A stretch of 64,000 nt of DNA from Methylocystis rosea (GTDB lineage Bacteria > Pseudomonadota > Alphaproteobacteria > Rhizobiales > Beijerinckiaceae): the NCBI RefSeq assembly GCF_003855495.1, contig NZ_CP034086.1, positions 1,426,001 through 1,490,000 of the forward strand. Reading direction: 5' to 3'. Below the pieces are notes generated by a model. The model was not told the DNA's origin. It did not search any database and was given only the letters and a program-made list of their open reading frames with translations. Within the stretch, counting starts at the first letter, position 1. Each line of letters begins with the position of its first letter. Positions 1 to 9,695 of this stretch are shown here, in pieces. The position numbers and the translations under genes were made by a program.

Positions 1-776
1 TCGCCCTGCTGCAGCACGCGAAGCAGCCTGGTCTGCGCCTCCATCGGCATGTCGCCGATCTCGTCGAGAAACAGCGTGCCGCCCTCGGCCTGCTCGAAGC
101 GCCCGGCCGATCGCTGGTTGGCGCCGGTGAAGGCGCCCTTCTCATGGCCGAAGAGTTCGCTTTCGATCAGATCGCGCGGAATCGCCGCCATGTTGACGGC
201 GACGAAGGGACCCTTCTTGCGCTTTCCGTAATCGTGCAGGGCGCGGGCGACCAGCTCCTTGCCGGTTCCCGACTCGCCATTGATCATGACCGTGAGGTCG
301 GTCTGCATCAATCGCGCGAGCGAGCGATAGATTTCCTGCATCGCTGGGGAGCGGCCGACGAGCGGCATTCCCTCGATCTCATCGTGGCGATCATCTTCGG
401 GCTGCTTGCGGGGCTCGGCCATGGCGCGGCCGACGATGCCCACGAGCTCCTTGAGGTCGAAAGGTTTGGGCAGATAGTCGTATGCGCCGCGCTCTGACGC
501 CCGAATGGCGGTCATGAACGTGTTTTGCGCGCTCATGACGATGATCGGAAGCTCAGGACGAAGCTTTTTGATGCGCGGCAGAAGCTCGAAAGCGTTCTCG
601 TCGGGCATGACGACATCGGTGACGACGAGATCGCCCTCGCCCGACTGCACCCACCGCCACAAGGTCGCGGCCGCGCCGGTGGTGCGCACTTCATAGCCTG
701 CGCGCGAAAGCGCCTGCGCGACGACCGTGCGTATGGAAGCATCGTCGTCAGCGACCAGAATTTCTCCTCGCGTCAT
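1..776 (-). CDS. ntrC: Nitrogen regulation response regulator NtrC, N-terminal 258 residues (runs off window start)
   Basis: Sigma-54 activator that receives phosphate from NtrB under nitrogen limitation. The visible part holds a receiver domain (start [17 protein letters not shown], with the phosphoacceptor Asp in [10 protein letters not shown]) and the first half of an AAA+ domain with Walker A GESGTGKE, the sigma-54 contact loop [15 protein letters not shown] and the Walker B region [12 protein letters not shown]. The DNA-binding Fis-type C-terminus lies outside the window. It starts 28 bases after the ntrB stop, so dusB-ntrB-ntrC form one operon on the minus strand, the usual order in this order of bacteria. 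Confidence 0.96.
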   Translation of the reverse strand, partial: MTRGEILVADDDASIRTVVAQALSRAGYEVRTTGAAATLWRWVQSGEGDLVVTDVVMPDENAFELLPRIKKLRPELPIIVMSAQNTFMTAIRASERGAYDYLPKPFDLKELVGIVGRAMAEPRKQPEDDRHDEIEGMPLVGRSPAMQEIYRSLARLMQTDLTVMINGESGTGKELVARALHDYGKRKKGPFVAVNMAAIPRDLIESELFGHEKGAFTGANQRSAGRFEQAEGGTLFLDEIGDMPMEAQTRLLRVLQQG

Positions 777-804
777 TGCTTCGGTCTCCCGCCTTTGCGA
801 GATG

Positions 805-1977
805 TCATGCACGCCGTTCCTCGCGTTGATCGGGCCGCTTTGCCCTGTACATCGGCATCAAAACCCGAAACGTTGTCCGTCTGGGGAGGGACTCGCACTC
901 CACGATGCCGCCGTGGTCGTTGACGATCTTCGCAACCAGTGCAAGTCCGAGGCCAGTTCCTGTCGATTTGGTGGTGACAAAGGGATCAAAGAGATGCGCG
1001 GCGATGTCTTCCGGAACGCCGGGGCCATTGTCGCGCACACAGAATTCGAGCGGCAGTCCAATGGGACTTTTCTCGCCAAGCGCGCGCAGGCTGACGCCGG
1101 GCCGGAAAGCGGTCGAGAGTTCAATCTCCCCATCGACGGCTTCGCCCACGGCTTCCGCCGCGTTCTTCACGAGATTGAGGAAGGCCTGCACCAATTGATC
1201 GCGGTTGGCGTAAACCGGCGGCAGCGATGGGTCGTAGTTCTCGACGAAGCGAACGTTGCGGGCGAATCCGCTCTGTGCGACGCGCTTCACGTGATCCAGC
1301 ACCGAATGGATGTTCACCTGCTCTCGCTGCAATGGACGCGCGTCGGAAAACACCTCCATCCGGTCGACAAGACGCACAATCCGATCGGTCTCATCGCAAA
1401 TCAGCCGCGTCAGCGCGCGGTCCTGATCGCCCAGCGCGGATTCTAGCAGTTGTGCGGCGCCGCGAATGCCGGACAGCGGATTCTTGATTTCATGCGCCAG
1501 CATTGAGGCCAGCCCAGAAACCGAGCGAACGGCGCCACGATGCGTCAACTGCCTGTCTATTTTATCGGCAATTGTCCGCTCTTGCAGCATGACAAGCACG
1601 AGCCCGTCGCCTTCTGGCAGCGGCGCGCAATGAACGTCGACGCGTCGGTCGGCCTCCTGGCCGGGACGGCCGAGATCGACCTTGTATTCGTTGATCGTCG
1701 CGCCGCGTTCGCGAACCTGCTCGATGAGCGCGGTGAGCGGCGATCCGAACGGCAGCAGCCGATCGAGCGACTGACCGATGAGCAGAGGCTTGCCGAGTTC
1801 AAAGAAAGCCTCCGCGGCGGCGTTGGCGTCCTCAATGACGCCGTCGCGGGCGACGGTCAGAATCGCGTTGGGCAGAGCCTCAAGCATGCATGATCGGCCG
1901 GCGTCATTGATGATCTTGAGCGGCTCGTAGCCGCCGCAATGCGCGCTATTGCGTCGAGGGCGGTCGAAAACGCTCAT
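805..1977 (-). CDS. ntrB: Nitrogen regulation sensor histidine kinase NtrB
   Basis: A 390-residue soluble histidine kinase that senses nitrogen status through PII and phosphorylates or dephosphorylates NtrC. An N-terminal PAS domain (about 30-140) is followed by the H-box [12 protein letters not shown] with His162, an N-box (LVKNAAEAV), and G-boxes DNGPGVP and GTGLGLAL. There are no membrane segments, as expected for NtrB. Its ATG overlaps the dusB stop by four bases (ATGA), which implies translational coupling. Confidence 0.96.
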   Translation of the reverse strand: MSVFDRPRRNSAHCGGYEPLKIINDAGRSCMLEALPNAILTVARDGVIEDANAAAEAFFELGKPLLIGQSLDRLLPFGSPLTALIEQVRERGATINEYKVDLGRPGQEADRRVDVHCAPLPEGDGLVLVMLQERTIADKIDRQLTHRGAVRSVSGLASMLAHEIKNPLSGIRGAAQLLESALGDQDRALTRLICDETDRIVRLVDRMEVFSDARPLQREQVNIHSVLDHVKRVAQSGFARNVRFVENYDPSLPPVYANRDQLVQAFLNLVKNAAEAVGEAVDGEIELSTAFRPGVSLRALGEKSPIGLPLEFCVRDNGPGVPEDIAAHLFDPFVTTKSTGTGLGLALVAKIVNDHGGIVECESLPRRTTFRVLMPMYRAKRPDQREERRA

Positions 1978-3008
1978 GCCGCGATCCCCTGCTCTGCAGG
2001 CTGCGCCTTCAGAAAAATCAGCTCAATCAGCCGCGCCGCCTCATCAGGCGACTGTGTCGTGACCAGCGCGTGGCGCGCATCGGCTGCGGCATGTCCCGCC
2101 AAACGATCGACATATGCGGCGAGATGTTTGCGCGCATGCCTCAACCCGGCGGACGCGCCCATCGACGCCAGCAGACCTTCGAGGTGTTCGCGCGCGATTT
2201 CGGCGCGCTGCGCCAGCGTGGGCGGCGCGCGCCTCTCGCCGGTCTGCAGAAAATGCGCGATATCGCCGACGATCCAGGGTTGCCCCAGGGCCGCCCGTCC
2301 GATCATGACCCCGTCGGCGCGCGAATGCGCGAGCATCTCCAAAGCGTCGTCTTCGCCGGCGCAGTCGCCATTGGCGACCACCGGAATTTGCACGGCCGCT
2401 TTCGCCGCCGCGATGGCGCGCCAATCGGCCTTGCCTGCGTAAAACTGCTGGCGCGTGCGCCCATGCACGGTGATCATCGCGGCGCCTTCGGCTTCCGCGC
2501 GGCGCGCAAGCTCCGCGACGTTTCGGGTCGCTTCATCCCATCCAAGCCGCATCTTGACGGAGAGCGGCACGCATATTGCCTCGCGTGCTGCAGAGATCAG
2601 CCGCGCCGCTTGATCGAGATCGCGCATCAGCGCGGCGCCCGCGAGGCCTCCGGTGACACGCTTGCAAGGACAACCCATGTTGATGTCGATCCAGTCAGCT
2701 CCAGAAGATTCGGCGCTTCGCGCGGCGGCAGCCATTTCCGCCGGCTCGCGCGCGGCGATCTGAATGACCCGGGGCCGCTCGCCGGCGCATTCCAGCCGCA
2801 TCGCCGTTTCGCGATCGCCGCGGGCGACGCCAGCGGCGGTCACCATCTCGCTCACCGTCGCCGACGCCCCCAGACGCGACGCGATGCGGCGCATGGTCGG
2901 GTCGGTCACGCCGGCCATCGGCGCGAGCAGCGCGCGACCGGTGAGCGTGATCCCGCCAATGCTCAAAGGCGAAGGGAAGCCAACGCCTAGTTTTTTGGCA
3001 GTAGCCAT
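1974..3008 (-). CDS. dusB: tRNA-dihydrouridine synthase B
   Basis: FMN enzyme reducing specific uridines in the tRNA D-loop to dihydrouridine. The 344-residue protein is a TIM barrel with the FMN-binding start [15 protein letters not shown], the catalytic cysteine (Cys113) in [10 protein letters not shown], and the HGRTRQQ and [13 protein letters not shown] motifs. The reading frame stays open 34 codons further upstream, but the start at 3008 ([11 protein letters not shown]) puts the protein at the usual Dus length and leaves about 100 bases to the divergent ispDF gene. First gene of the dusB-ntrB-ntrC operon. Confidence 0.95.
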   Translation of the reverse strand: MATAKKLGVGFPSPLSIGGITLTGRALLAPMAGVTDPTMRRIASRLGASATVSEMVTAAGVARGDRETAMRLECAGERPRVIQIAAREPAEMAAAARSAESSGADWIDINMGCPCKRVTGGLAGAALMRDLDQAARLISAAREAICVPLSVKMRLGWDEATRNVAELARRAEAEGAAMITVHGRTRQQFYAGKADWRAIAAAKAAVQIPVVANGDCAGEDDALEMLAHSRADGVMIGRAALGQPWIVGDIAHFLQTGERRAPPTLAQRAEIAREHLEGLLASMGASAGLRHARKHLAAYVDRLAGHAAADARHALVTTQSPDEAARLIELIFLKAQPAEQGIAA

Positions 3009-3108
3009 CTTGCCCACATCATAAGCAGTTCTCTTCGCAGTTGCAACATAGCATTTCTCCAGCCCGTCGGCATTTGACGGCGTTGGCGAAAACCGACAGA
3101 GAGCGGCC

Positions 3109-4323
3109 ATGGGCGCCGCTCACCACATTCCTTCCATCGCCATCCTTGTCGTCGCCGGAGGCCGCGGCGCGCGGGCGGGCGACGGCCTGCCCAAACAATA
3201 CCGACCAATCGCCGGCATGACGCTGCTCGCCCGAACGCTGCATGGGCTGCATATGGCCATGCCCCAGGCTGCGCTCAAGGTCGTCATCCATAAAGACGAC
3301 CTTGACCAATACGCCGCGAGCGTCGCCGAGCTCTCCCCTGCCGATCGGGCGCGGCTGCTGCCGCCGGCCTTCGGCGGGGCAAGCCGGCAGGAAAGCGTCA
3401 GGAACGGCCTCGAGGCGCTCGCGAGCGAGGGCGCGCCGGATATCGTGCTGATCCATGACGCGGCGCGTCCTTTCGCGGACGCCGCGCTCGTCGCGCGCGC
3501 GATCGAAGCCGCTGAGATTCATGGGGCCGCCGCCCCCGGCGTGCCGCTCGCCGATACGATAAAGGAGATCGACGGCGCCGGCGTCGTCGTCGCGACGCCC
3601 GACCGCGCGAGGCTCCGCGCCGTGCAGACGCCGCAGTCGTTTCGCTTCGATCTCATCATGAAGGCCCATCGCGCTGCGGCCGCTGGAGGGCGCGACTATA
3701 CCGACGACGCCATGATCGCCGAAGCCGCCGGCGTGAAGGTGCATATTTTCGAAGGCGATGCCGCCAATTTCAAACTCACGACGCAACAGGACTTCGCCCG
3801 CGCCATGGAGCAGTTGAAGCAACCCGCATTCGCCGATCTGCCCGACATCCGCATGGGTCAGGGGTATGACGTCCACGCCTTCGGGCCAGGCGATTCCGTC
3901 TGGCTCGGCGGCGTCGCGGTCCCGCATACGCATGGTCTCGCCGGCCATTCGGACGCCGACGTGCTGTCCCATGCCATCACCGACGCCATTCTCGGCGCCA
4001 TCGCCGAGGGCGATATCGGCGCGCATTTCCCGCCGTCTGATCCGCAGTGGAAGGGCGCGGCGTCGTCGATCTTTCTGGCGCGCGCCTGCGAACTTGTCCG
4101 GGCGCGCGGCGGCGCCATCGCTAATGTCGACGCCACGATCATCTGCGAAGCGCCAAAGATCGGCCCGCACCGCGAGCGTATTCGCGAAAGCCTCGCGGCG
4201 ACGATGGGCGTCGAGATCGGCCGCGTCGCGATCAAGGCGACGACCACCGAGAGGCTCGGATTTACCGGCCGGCAGGAAGGCATGGCGGCGCTGGCGATCG
4301 CGACGGTGCGCTTGCCGGGATAG
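3109..4323 (+). CDS. ispDF: Bifunctional IspD/IspF of the MEP isoprenoid pathway
   Basis: A 404-residue fusion. Residues 1 to about 235 are 2-C-methyl-D-erythritol 4-phosphate cytidylyltransferase (VVAGGRGARAG nucleotide loop, PLADTIKEI, RAVQTPQSF). From about residue 247 it is 2-C-methyl-D-erythritol 2,4-cyclodiphosphate synthase (GQGYDVHAF metal-binding motif, HSDADVLSHAI, DIGAHFPPSDP). The fusion is common in Alphaproteobacteria and supplies precursors for hopanoids, quinones and carotenoids. Divergent from dusB. Confidence 0.97.
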   Translation: MGAAHHIPSIAILVVAGGRGARAGDGLPKQYRPIAGMTLLARTLHGLHMAMPQAALKVVIHKDDLDQYAASVAELSPADRARLLPPAFGGASRQESVRNGLEALASEGAPDIVLIHDAARPFADAALVARAIEAAEIHGAAAPGVPLADTIKEIDGAGVVVATPDRARLRAVQTPQSFRFDLIMKAHRAAAAGGRDYTDDAMIAEAAGVKVHIFEGDAANFKLTTQQDFARAMEQLKQPAFADLPDIRMGQGYDVHAFGPGDSVWLGGVAVPHTHGLAGHSDADVLSHAITDAILGAIAEGDIGAHFPPSDPQWKGAASSIFLARACELVRARGGAIANVDATIICEAPKIGPHRERIRESLAATMGVEIGRVAIKATTTERLGFTGRQEGMAALAIATVRLPG

Positions 4324-4391
4324 TGAATGACGCGCTAAGGACCTACAGGACAAGTGAACGAGCAAAGCGGAGTTAGGAGAAAAGCTAATTC

Positions 4392-5654
4392 TCAATCAGG
4401 GATGTCTCCCTCGTAACTTTCAAGCCAGCGTGCGGGTCTAGTGAGTTTATCGGGCAAGATTGTATATGCGTCGCCAAATGCTCCGTTAAGTTGCTCTTGG
4501 TTCAAGCTTTTCACTCCAGTGAAATCTGTGCGTTCAATGAAAGTTTCTTCCATGTTCGCCGACTCTAAGTTCGAGCCAACGAAAGATGCTCCATCGAGTC
4601 GCGCCCCTTTGAGATTTGTCCCCACAAGATTGGTGCTCTCTATCTTTGCCGAAACGGCATAAGCACGCTCTAGAGAAGCGTGTTGCAGCGAAGCACCGGA
4701 GAGTTGAGCCTCGGTGAGTACAGCGCCGTCCAACAAAGCTTCAAAGAAGTGTGCGCTGTTCAACTGCGCTTCGCGAAAGGAAGCCTCTCTCAGGTCCGCT
4801 CCCTCTAAATATGCCGCTTCAAGGCAAGAGCCATCAATGTTTGCCCTTCGGAAGTACATTCCACGCAAATCGATCCTCGCGAGATGACAATTCGAAAGGT
4901 CCAACACACGCGCTTGATGATTTTGGGATTGCGTCAGTTTCTCTTCATATTTTTTTTGTTTTTCGGAGCGACGCCCAATAACAGTTAAAGCAGCCTGAAT
5001 GTCCACGAATGGCTTTAGTCCGGACCAGTGTTTGCGCCAGGCTTCTCTCTCAGAAAGTGTCCAACTGTTTCCATCCCTTGTAATGATCGTATCTATTTGT
5101 TCAGGACGAGCTTTCGGCGGTCCTGCATTGGTGCGCACATAGGCGCATAGAATTTCCATGATCTGCCAATGCAGCGGCAGATAGTCGCGGGCGAGCTTTT
5201 CTAGCGCATAAATGGCGCCCAGACGAACCTCGAGATTGGGCGCGGTCTTGGTAACAGACCCCGCTCTTGGAAGGGGAAACGTGACGTCTGCGGCTGTTAA
5301 AATCGTATCATCTTCCAATCCTACAGGCGGTTGACGATAGCTCTTCTCCTCCCGCGTCGCGCCCAATTGCTCGACCGCTTTGGTCAGCAGGCTCGTATAA
5401 AGCTCCTCTTGCGCGACATGGCGTTGGCGGTCGGCGATCCATGTTCGCCAGACAAGGAAATACACGCCGATAACGCCAGCCACGGCGAGAAGAAGCTTGT
5501 TGATATCGTCGACATTTCCATCTTCCAAAGCAATCTGGAGCCAAGGAATGAGCCGCCAGCCGAGCCATCCAACAAGGACACTCAAGAGGGACAAAAATAT
5601 AATGATTGCGCTGTCTGTGGGAGACGGCGACCAACTCTTCAAATTGAGCTTCAT
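4392..5654 (-). CDS. Membrane-anchored pentapeptide-repeat protein
   Basis: A 420-residue protein. Two hydrophobic segments near the N-terminus (about 15-35 and 48-66) should place it in the membrane. A middle region (about 80-240) has a WQIMEILCAYVR stretch typical of pentapeptide-repeat membrane proteins. A run of A(D/N)LXX pentapeptides follows at about 250-390 (ADLREASFREAQL, ANMEETFIERTDF). Function unknown; such right-handed beta-helices usually bind proteins. Its base composition is clearly more AT-rich than its neighbours and it sits inside an otherwise conserved block, so it was probably acquired. Start chosen at 5654 because the residues upstream of MKLNLKSW look non-native. Confidence 0.85.
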   Translation of the reverse strand: MKLNLKSWSPSPTDSAIIIFLSLLSVLVGWLGWRLIPWLQIALEDGNVDDINKLLLAVAGVIGVYFLVWRTWIADRQRHVAQEELYTSLLTKAVEQLGATREEKSYRQPPVGLEDDTILTAADVTFPLPRAGSVTKTAPNLEVRLGAIYALEKLARDYLPLHWQIMEILCAYVRTNAGPPKARPEQIDTIITRDGNSWTLSEREAWRKHWSGLKPFVDIQAALTVIGRRSEKQKKYEEKLTQSQNHQARVLDLSNCHLARIDLRGMYFRRANIDGSCLEAAYLEGADLREASFREAQLNSAHFFEALLDGAVLTEAQLSGASLQHASLERAYAVSAKIESTNLVGTNLKGARLDGASFVGSNLESANMEETFIERTDFTGVKSLNQEQLNGAFGDAYTILPDKLTRPARWLESYEGDIPD

Positions 5655-5810
5655 ATAGTCGCCCCAAATTGATTCTTTTTGAGTTCGCCTCAACAAACGA
5701 GGTACGAAATCGAGTTCCCCCTTTTTTAACCCTACTTGCCAGCTCGCCGCCACTCATCTGAATTGGCGCATGACCTGCTATAAGGCCGGTTCGCAAAGCC
5801 GAGGCCCACC

Positions 5811-6236
5811 ATGATCCGCGTGACCGATAGAATCGCGCTCCACGAATGGGAAATCGTGGAGGAGTTCGCGCGTGCGTCGGGGCCCGGCGGCCAGAATGTG
5901 CAGAAGGTCGAAACCGCCGTGCGGCTGCGCTTCGATATCCGCAATTCGCCCAGCCTCGTGGATGACGTGAAGGCGCGGCTCGCGCGACTCGCCGGCCGGC
6001 GTCTGACGAAGGACGGCGTCATCCTCATCGAAGCGCGCCGCCATCGCACGCAGGAACGCAACCGGGCGGATGCGCTCGATCGTCTCATTGACCTTATCCG
6101 CATCGCGGCGGCTCCGCCGCCCCCGCCCCGAAAGAAGACCAGGCCGACGCTCGGCTCGAAGCTGAGGCGTCTCGACGGCAAGAAGCAGCGCGGCGACGTG
6201 AAGGCGCTGCGCGGCAAGCCGACCCACGAGTTATGA
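5811..6236 (+). CDS. arfB: ArfB-type ribosome rescue peptidyl-tRNA hydrolase
   Basis: 141 residues. It carries the class I release-factor GGQ motif in SGPGGQNVQKV (GGQ at 26-28), followed by a lysine/arginine-rich tail (KKTRPTLGSKLRRLDGKKQR) that in ArfB enters the mRNA channel of stalled ribosomes. It lacks the codon-recognition domains of RF1/RF2. It hydrolyses peptidyl-tRNA on non-stop ribosomes. Followed closely by cinA on the same strand. Confidence 0.92.
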   Translation: MIRVTDRIALHEWEIVEEFARASGPGGQNVQKVETAVRLRFDIRNSPSLVDDVKARLARLAGRRLTKDGVILIEARRHRTQERNRADALDRLIDLIRIAAAPPPPPRKKTRPTLGSKLRRLDGKKQRGDVKALRGKPTHEL

Positions 6237-6269
6237 CATACGTAATGCGCATTTATGAGATACGTAATG
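6231..6269. repeat. 17-bp direct repeat with 22-bp period across the arfB-cinA junction
   Basis: TTATGACATACGTAATG (6231-6247) recurs as TTATGAGATACGTAATG (6253-6269) with one mismatch. The first copy contains the arfB stop codon; the second contains both candidate cinA start codons. It looks like a small tandem duplication at the gene junction. Confidence 0.85.
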
Positions 6270-6776
6270 AGTGAACTTACGACTTACATTAAAGCTAAAG
6301 AACTTGTCGACAAAGCCCGCGTTAAAGCCCTGCGTCTTGCGAGCGCCGAATCCTGCACCGGTGGGCTCGTCGCGGCGGCGCTCACCGAAATCCCAGGCTC
6401 GTCCGACGTGTTCGACCGCGGGTTTGTCACCTATTCGAACGAGGCGAAGTGCGACATGCTGGGCGTCGCGGACGCATTGCTCAACGCGCATGGCGCCGTC
6501 AGCGCCGAGGTCGCGCGCGCCATGGCGCTGGGCGCCATTGATCACTCGCAGGCCGATGTCGCCGTCGCGGTGACGGGCGTCGCCGGACCCGGCGGCGGTT
6601 CGCTCGAAAAGCCTGTGGGGCTCGTTCATTTCGCCTGCGCCCGGCGCGGCGGCGGCGTCGACCATGTCGAGCGGCGCTATGGACCGCTGTCGCGCGCCGA
6701 GATCCGCGCCGCCTCCGTCATGCAAGCGCTGGATATGATGATAGACGCGCTCGACGCGGCTCAGCGGCGGCCGTAA
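6255..6776 (+). CDS. cinA: CinA C-terminal domain protein (nicotinamide-nucleotide amidohydrolase, PncC type)
   Basis: 173 residues, the amidohydrolase domain alone, which converts NMN to nicotinate mononucleotide in pyridine-nucleotide recycling. Family motifs: LASAESCTGGLVAAALT, then GFVTYSNEAK, AVTGVAGPGGGS and GLVHFA. Two in-frame ATGs (6255 and 6267) both lie in the direct repeat; the second gives MSELTTYIKAK. The 3' end overlaps the convergent ratA gene by 16 bases. Confidence 0.92.
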   Translation: MRYVMSELTTYIKAKELVDKARVKALRLASAESCTGGLVAAALTEIPGSSDVFDRGFVTYSNEAKCDMLGVADALLNAHGAVSAEVARAMALGAIDHSQADVAVAVTGVAGPGGGSLEKPVGLVHFACARRGGGVDHVERRYGPLSRAEIRAASVMQALDMMIDALDAAQRRP

Positions 6777-7231
6777 ACCGCGTCGGCGCGTGCGGCGAAG
6801 GCGTCCGCATATTTGTGAAACGCGCGATCAAACATCGCGCCCATGACAAAACCAAGCGCCGGGCTCTTGAATTCATAGGCGATGAAGAACTCGACCATCG
6901 ACCGGGGCGCGCCGCCGGTCGCCGCCGGCTCGTCGCGGAACGTCCAGCGATTGTCGAGCTTTCGAAACGGCCCCTCGGCGCACTCGACTCGGATGTCCAG
7001 TTTGTTGGAGTCGCAGCAGACGCGGCTCACATAGCGCTCGCAGATCGCTTTGAAGCCAACCTGCATCTCGATCAGCGACACCTCGACCCCAGGCGAGATC
7101 TCCGACCGTCGGCGAATGCGAACGGCCTCGCAGAGGGGCACGAATTGCGGATAGGATTCAACGTCGCGCACCAGCGCGAACATTTCTCCTGCGCTGTGCG
7201 GCACGTAGCGACGGTTGCGGAAACTCTTCAT
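6761..7231 (-). CDS. RatA/Coq10-like START-domain (SRPBCC) protein
   Basis: 156 residues of the polyketide cyclase/COQ10 family: N-terminal SFRNRRYVPHSAGEMFALV then DVESYPQFVPLC, and C-terminal FFIAYEFKSPALGFVMG. In alphaproteobacteria this gene sits next to lipA and cinA and is thought to bind ubiquinone-like lipids. A ribosome-binding RatA toxin role, known for the E. coli homologue, is less certain here. Start chosen at 7231 (MKSFRNRRYV); the open frame upstream is not conserved-looking. Confidence 0.88.
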   Translation of the reverse strand: MKSFRNRRYVPHSAGEMFALVRDVESYPQFVPLCEAVRIRRRSEISPGVEVSLIEMQVGFKAICERYVSRVCCDSNKLDIRVECAEGPFRKLDNRWTFRDEPAATGGAPRSMVEFFIAYEFKSPALGFVMGAMFDRAFHKYADAFAARADAVYGRR

Positions 7232-7360
7232 GAGCCAAGCTTCTAGATCATTGACGAGAGCGGCAAAAGTCGGCGCCGTCACGCGGCTGGAACATTTGCG
7301 TCGCATCGCAGTTCTATCGACGAGCTCTCGCTGGCTCTGAGATATTCTACGGAGGGAACA

Positions 7361-7855
7361 ATGGCCAACAAATCAGATTTCACAGCTGATGAATGGAAAA
7401 AACTGCTTGAATCGCCGCTGCTGGCCGGCTTCGCCGTCAGCGCTGGCGACCCGAGCGGCTTTATCGGAACGCTGCAGGAGGGTTTCGCGAGCGCCAAGGC
7501 TTTGGCCGCCGCGAAATCCGATCCAAACGCCGACGCGCTGATCAAGGCGGTTGTCGAGGACCTGCTCACGCCCGACGGACGCACTGCGGCCCGCGATGGG
7601 GTGAAGGGCGTGGTGGACGGTGCCAAAGTGGAGGAGTTCAAAGATCGGGCGCTCGTCGAGTTGCGCCGCACCGCCTCAATCCTCGATTCGAAGGCGCCCA
7701 ATGAGTCGAAGGCGTTCAAGGATTGGCTCAACCATATCGCCAATCTGGTGGCGGAAGCGGGCGTCGAAGGGGGCTTTCTGGGCTTTGGCGGGGTGAAGGT
7801 CACCGACGCCGAACGCGCGACGCTGGCGGAAATCTCCACCGCGCTTAGCGCCTAA
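7361..7855 (+). CDS. Uncharacterised helical protein, 164 residues
   Basis: Not recognised. It is acidic and mostly helical, with no signal peptide or membrane segment. It has an N-terminal DEWKKLLESPLLAGFAVSAG stretch and a C-terminal hydrophobic helix before GGFLGFGGVKV. The ATG follows GGAGGGAACA, a good ribosome-binding site. It lies between ratA and lipA, genes that are usually adjacent, so it may be a lineage-specific insertion. The leading DPSGFIGTLQEGF resembles small tellurite/stress-type helical proteins only vaguely; no function is assigned. Confidence 0.8.
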   Translation: MANKSDFTADEWKKLLESPLLAGFAVSAGDPSGFIGTLQEGFASAKALAAAKSDPNADALIKAVVEDLLTPDGRTAARDGVKGVVDGAKVEEFKDRALVELRRTASILDSKAPNESKAFKDWLNHIANLVAEAGVEGGFLGFGGVKVTDAERATLAEISTALSA

Positions 7856-7884
7856 TCTACCTCCGCTTTTCGGGGGAAATTTGC

Positions 7885-8090
7885 AAAATCGGGGAGGACG
7901 AGCCCCCTCCCTGTCCCTCCCCCGCTTCGCAAACCGGGTGTTCCCGGTTTGCGCATCGACGCCGAAGTCGGCAACAGCCGACTTCGAATGGGAGAGGGGA
8001 CGCCAATGAGCCGCATTGCGGAAAGCTCGATGAAGCGCCGAGTCTAATTCCCTCTCCCGCGAAGCGGGGGAAGGTTGGGGTGGGGGCTAA
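7885..8090. repeat. Intergenic palindromic repeat element
   Basis: The 280-base gap between the 7361 gene and lipA holds two back-to-back perfect hairpins: 11-bp arms 7928-7938/7943-7953 (loop TGTT) and 10-bp arms 7963-7972/7977-7986 (loop AACA). Complementary pyrimidine- and purine-rich blocks (CCCTCCC... and GGGAGAGGG) surround them. A further CCCTCTCCCGCGAAGCGGGG block lies at 8051-8070. This is the look of a dispersed REP/BIME-like intergenic element, and it may also end transcription from both sides. Confidence 0.7.
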
Positions 8091-8137
8091 GCCGCGCCCA
8101 CATGTTAATTCTGCATGTCCGCGTCCACCCGGCACGT

Positions 8138-9118
8138 TTACCGTTCCGCGCTCCGCTGTTGGCGCGCCGCACGCAGCTTGGCGAAATCCTCCCCCGCATG
8201 ATGCGACGAGCGGGTGAGCGGCGAGGCGGCGACGTAGAGAAAGCCCTTCGCATAGGCGAGCGTCTTATAGGACTCGAATTCCTCCGGCGTCACGAAGCGC
8301 TCGATCGCGTGGTGCTTGCGCGTCGGCTGCAGATATTGGCCGATGGTGATGAAGTCGATGTCCGCCGAGCGCATGTCGTCCATCACCTGCATCACTTCGA
8401 GACGGCTCTCGCCGAGCCCCACCATGATTCCGGATTTGGTGAAAAGCGAGGGGTTCAGCTCCTTGGCGCGCTGAAGCAATCGCAGCGAGTGGAAATAGCG
8501 CGCGCCCGGCCGCACGGTGACATAGAGCGACGGCACGGTCTCGAGATTGTGATTGAAGACGTCCGGGCCTGCCGCCACCACCCGCTCCAGCGCGCCAGGC
8601 TTCCTGAGGAAGTCCGGCGTGAGCACCTCGATCGTGGTTTCCGGACAGGCCGACCGGATGGCAGCGATGGTCTCGGCGAAATGACCGGCGCCGCCGTCAT
8701 CGAGATCGTCGCGATCGACAGACGTCACGACGACATGTGACAGGCCGAGCGCGCGCGTGGCTTCACCGACCCTGCCCGGCTCGGTCGGATCGAGCCGCGT
8801 CGGCAGCCCGGTGGCGACATTGCAGAACGCGCAGGCGCGCGTGCAGATCTCGCCCATGATCATGAAGGTGGCGTGCTTTTTCTCCCAGCATTCGCCGATG
8901 TTGGGACAGGAAGCTTCCTGGCACACGGTCGTGAGCCCGGCGTCCTTTAACAGGTCGCTGGTTTCCGCCCAGGCCTTCGAACCCGGCGCTTTGACGCGGA
9001 TCCACGGCGGCTTGCGCAGAATGGGCGCGTCAGGACGGCCCGCCTTTTCAGGATGACGCAGAGGCGGCTCCCCCCGTTTCTTGCGGGGGTCGTCGTTCAA
9101 GAGATCAAGCACGGTCAA
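8138..9118 (-). CDS. lipA: Lipoyl synthase
   Basis: 326-residue radical SAM enzyme inserting two sulfurs into octanoyl-protein to make lipoate for pyruvate and 2-oxoglutarate dehydrogenases. The auxiliary [4Fe-4S] cluster ligands are Cys66, Cys71 and Cys77 ([12 protein letters not shown]). The radical SAM cluster ligands are Cys92, Cys96 and Cys99 (CTRACAFC). The C-terminal cluster-binding SSHHAGE is present. Full length. Confidence 0.98.
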   Translation of the reverse strand: MTVLDLLNDDPRKKRGEPPLRHPEKAGRPDAPILRKPPWIRVKAPGSKAWAETSDLLKDAGLTTVCQEASCPNIGECWEKKHATFMIMGEICTRACAFCNVATGLPTRLDPTEPGRVGEATRALGLSHVVVTSVDRDDLDDGGAGHFAETIAAIRSACPETTIEVLTPDFLRKPGALERVVAAGPDVFNHNLETVPSLYVTVRPGARYFHSLRLLQRAKELNPSLFTKSGIMVGLGESRLEVMQVMDDMRSADIDFITIGQYLQPTRKHHAIERFVTPEEFESYKTLAYAKGFLYVAASPLTRSSHHAGEDFAKLRAARQQRSAER

Positions 9119-9154
9119 GGGCGGAGAGTCTCCTCTCTCACCAAGCTAGGCATA

Positions 9155-9487
9155 TCAATGGCGGACGGCAATGTCCTCGGGAGATCTATCGGCGTGAGGC
9201 AGCACCGCCTGGCATCCGATGCAGAACAGCGCCGCGCCGATCACGCCGGCGATCAAGACCGCGTCTGCGCAGCGCTGGCCCACTCCTGCCCGAACCGCGA
9301 GTTCGGCCGCCACCCATGCCCCCGTGACCGCCGAGAGCAGTAAAGCCCCTGCTCGCACATCGGCGTGCAGAACATGTGAGAGCTTTGTCGTGCTCCAGCC
9401 AACAAGCCCGCCGATGAGCAGAAGGGCGAGGAATTGCGCGTTGGGCGCGCCAACGATCGCGGCTGCGGCGGAGAGCAACGCGTCCAT
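9155..9487 (-). CDS. Small integral membrane protein, 110 residues
   Basis: Not recognised. Three hydrophobic segments are visible (about 16-32, 46-66 and 75-95), joined by short loops, the last ending in a GIGCQAVL-like stretch. The gene ends 36 bases before lipA on the same strand and could be co-transcribed with it. An AT-rich stretch at about 9600-9695, upstream of this gene and downstream of dnaE, may hold its promoter. Confidence 0.7.
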   Translation of the reverse strand: MDALLSAAAAIVGAPNAQFLALLLIGGLVGWSTTKLSHVLHADVRAGALLLSAVTGAWVAAELAVRAGVGQRCADAVLIAGVIGAALFCIGCQAVLPHADRSPEDIAVRH

Positions 9488-9695
9488 GAGGGCCTCCCGG
9501 CAGGGTGAGGAAAGGTTGTAGCTAGAGCTAACGGCCCTTTAACGATTTTGACGAGCCTTTGTTCCCAAGCGTACCTACGGAACCGCGCGGTGCGCCCCTA
9601 TGTCGCGGTCACCAAGCTGCTTCACGATAACAGGCTTAAAAGCATTTAAATAAGAGTTTTGAATGTTAAACTTATGCTTTAAGTTTAATAGTGCT

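Noticed and set aside
3019..4395. 458-codon minus-strand frame
   Set aside because: Shadow of ispDF, whose both domains are clear on the plus strand.
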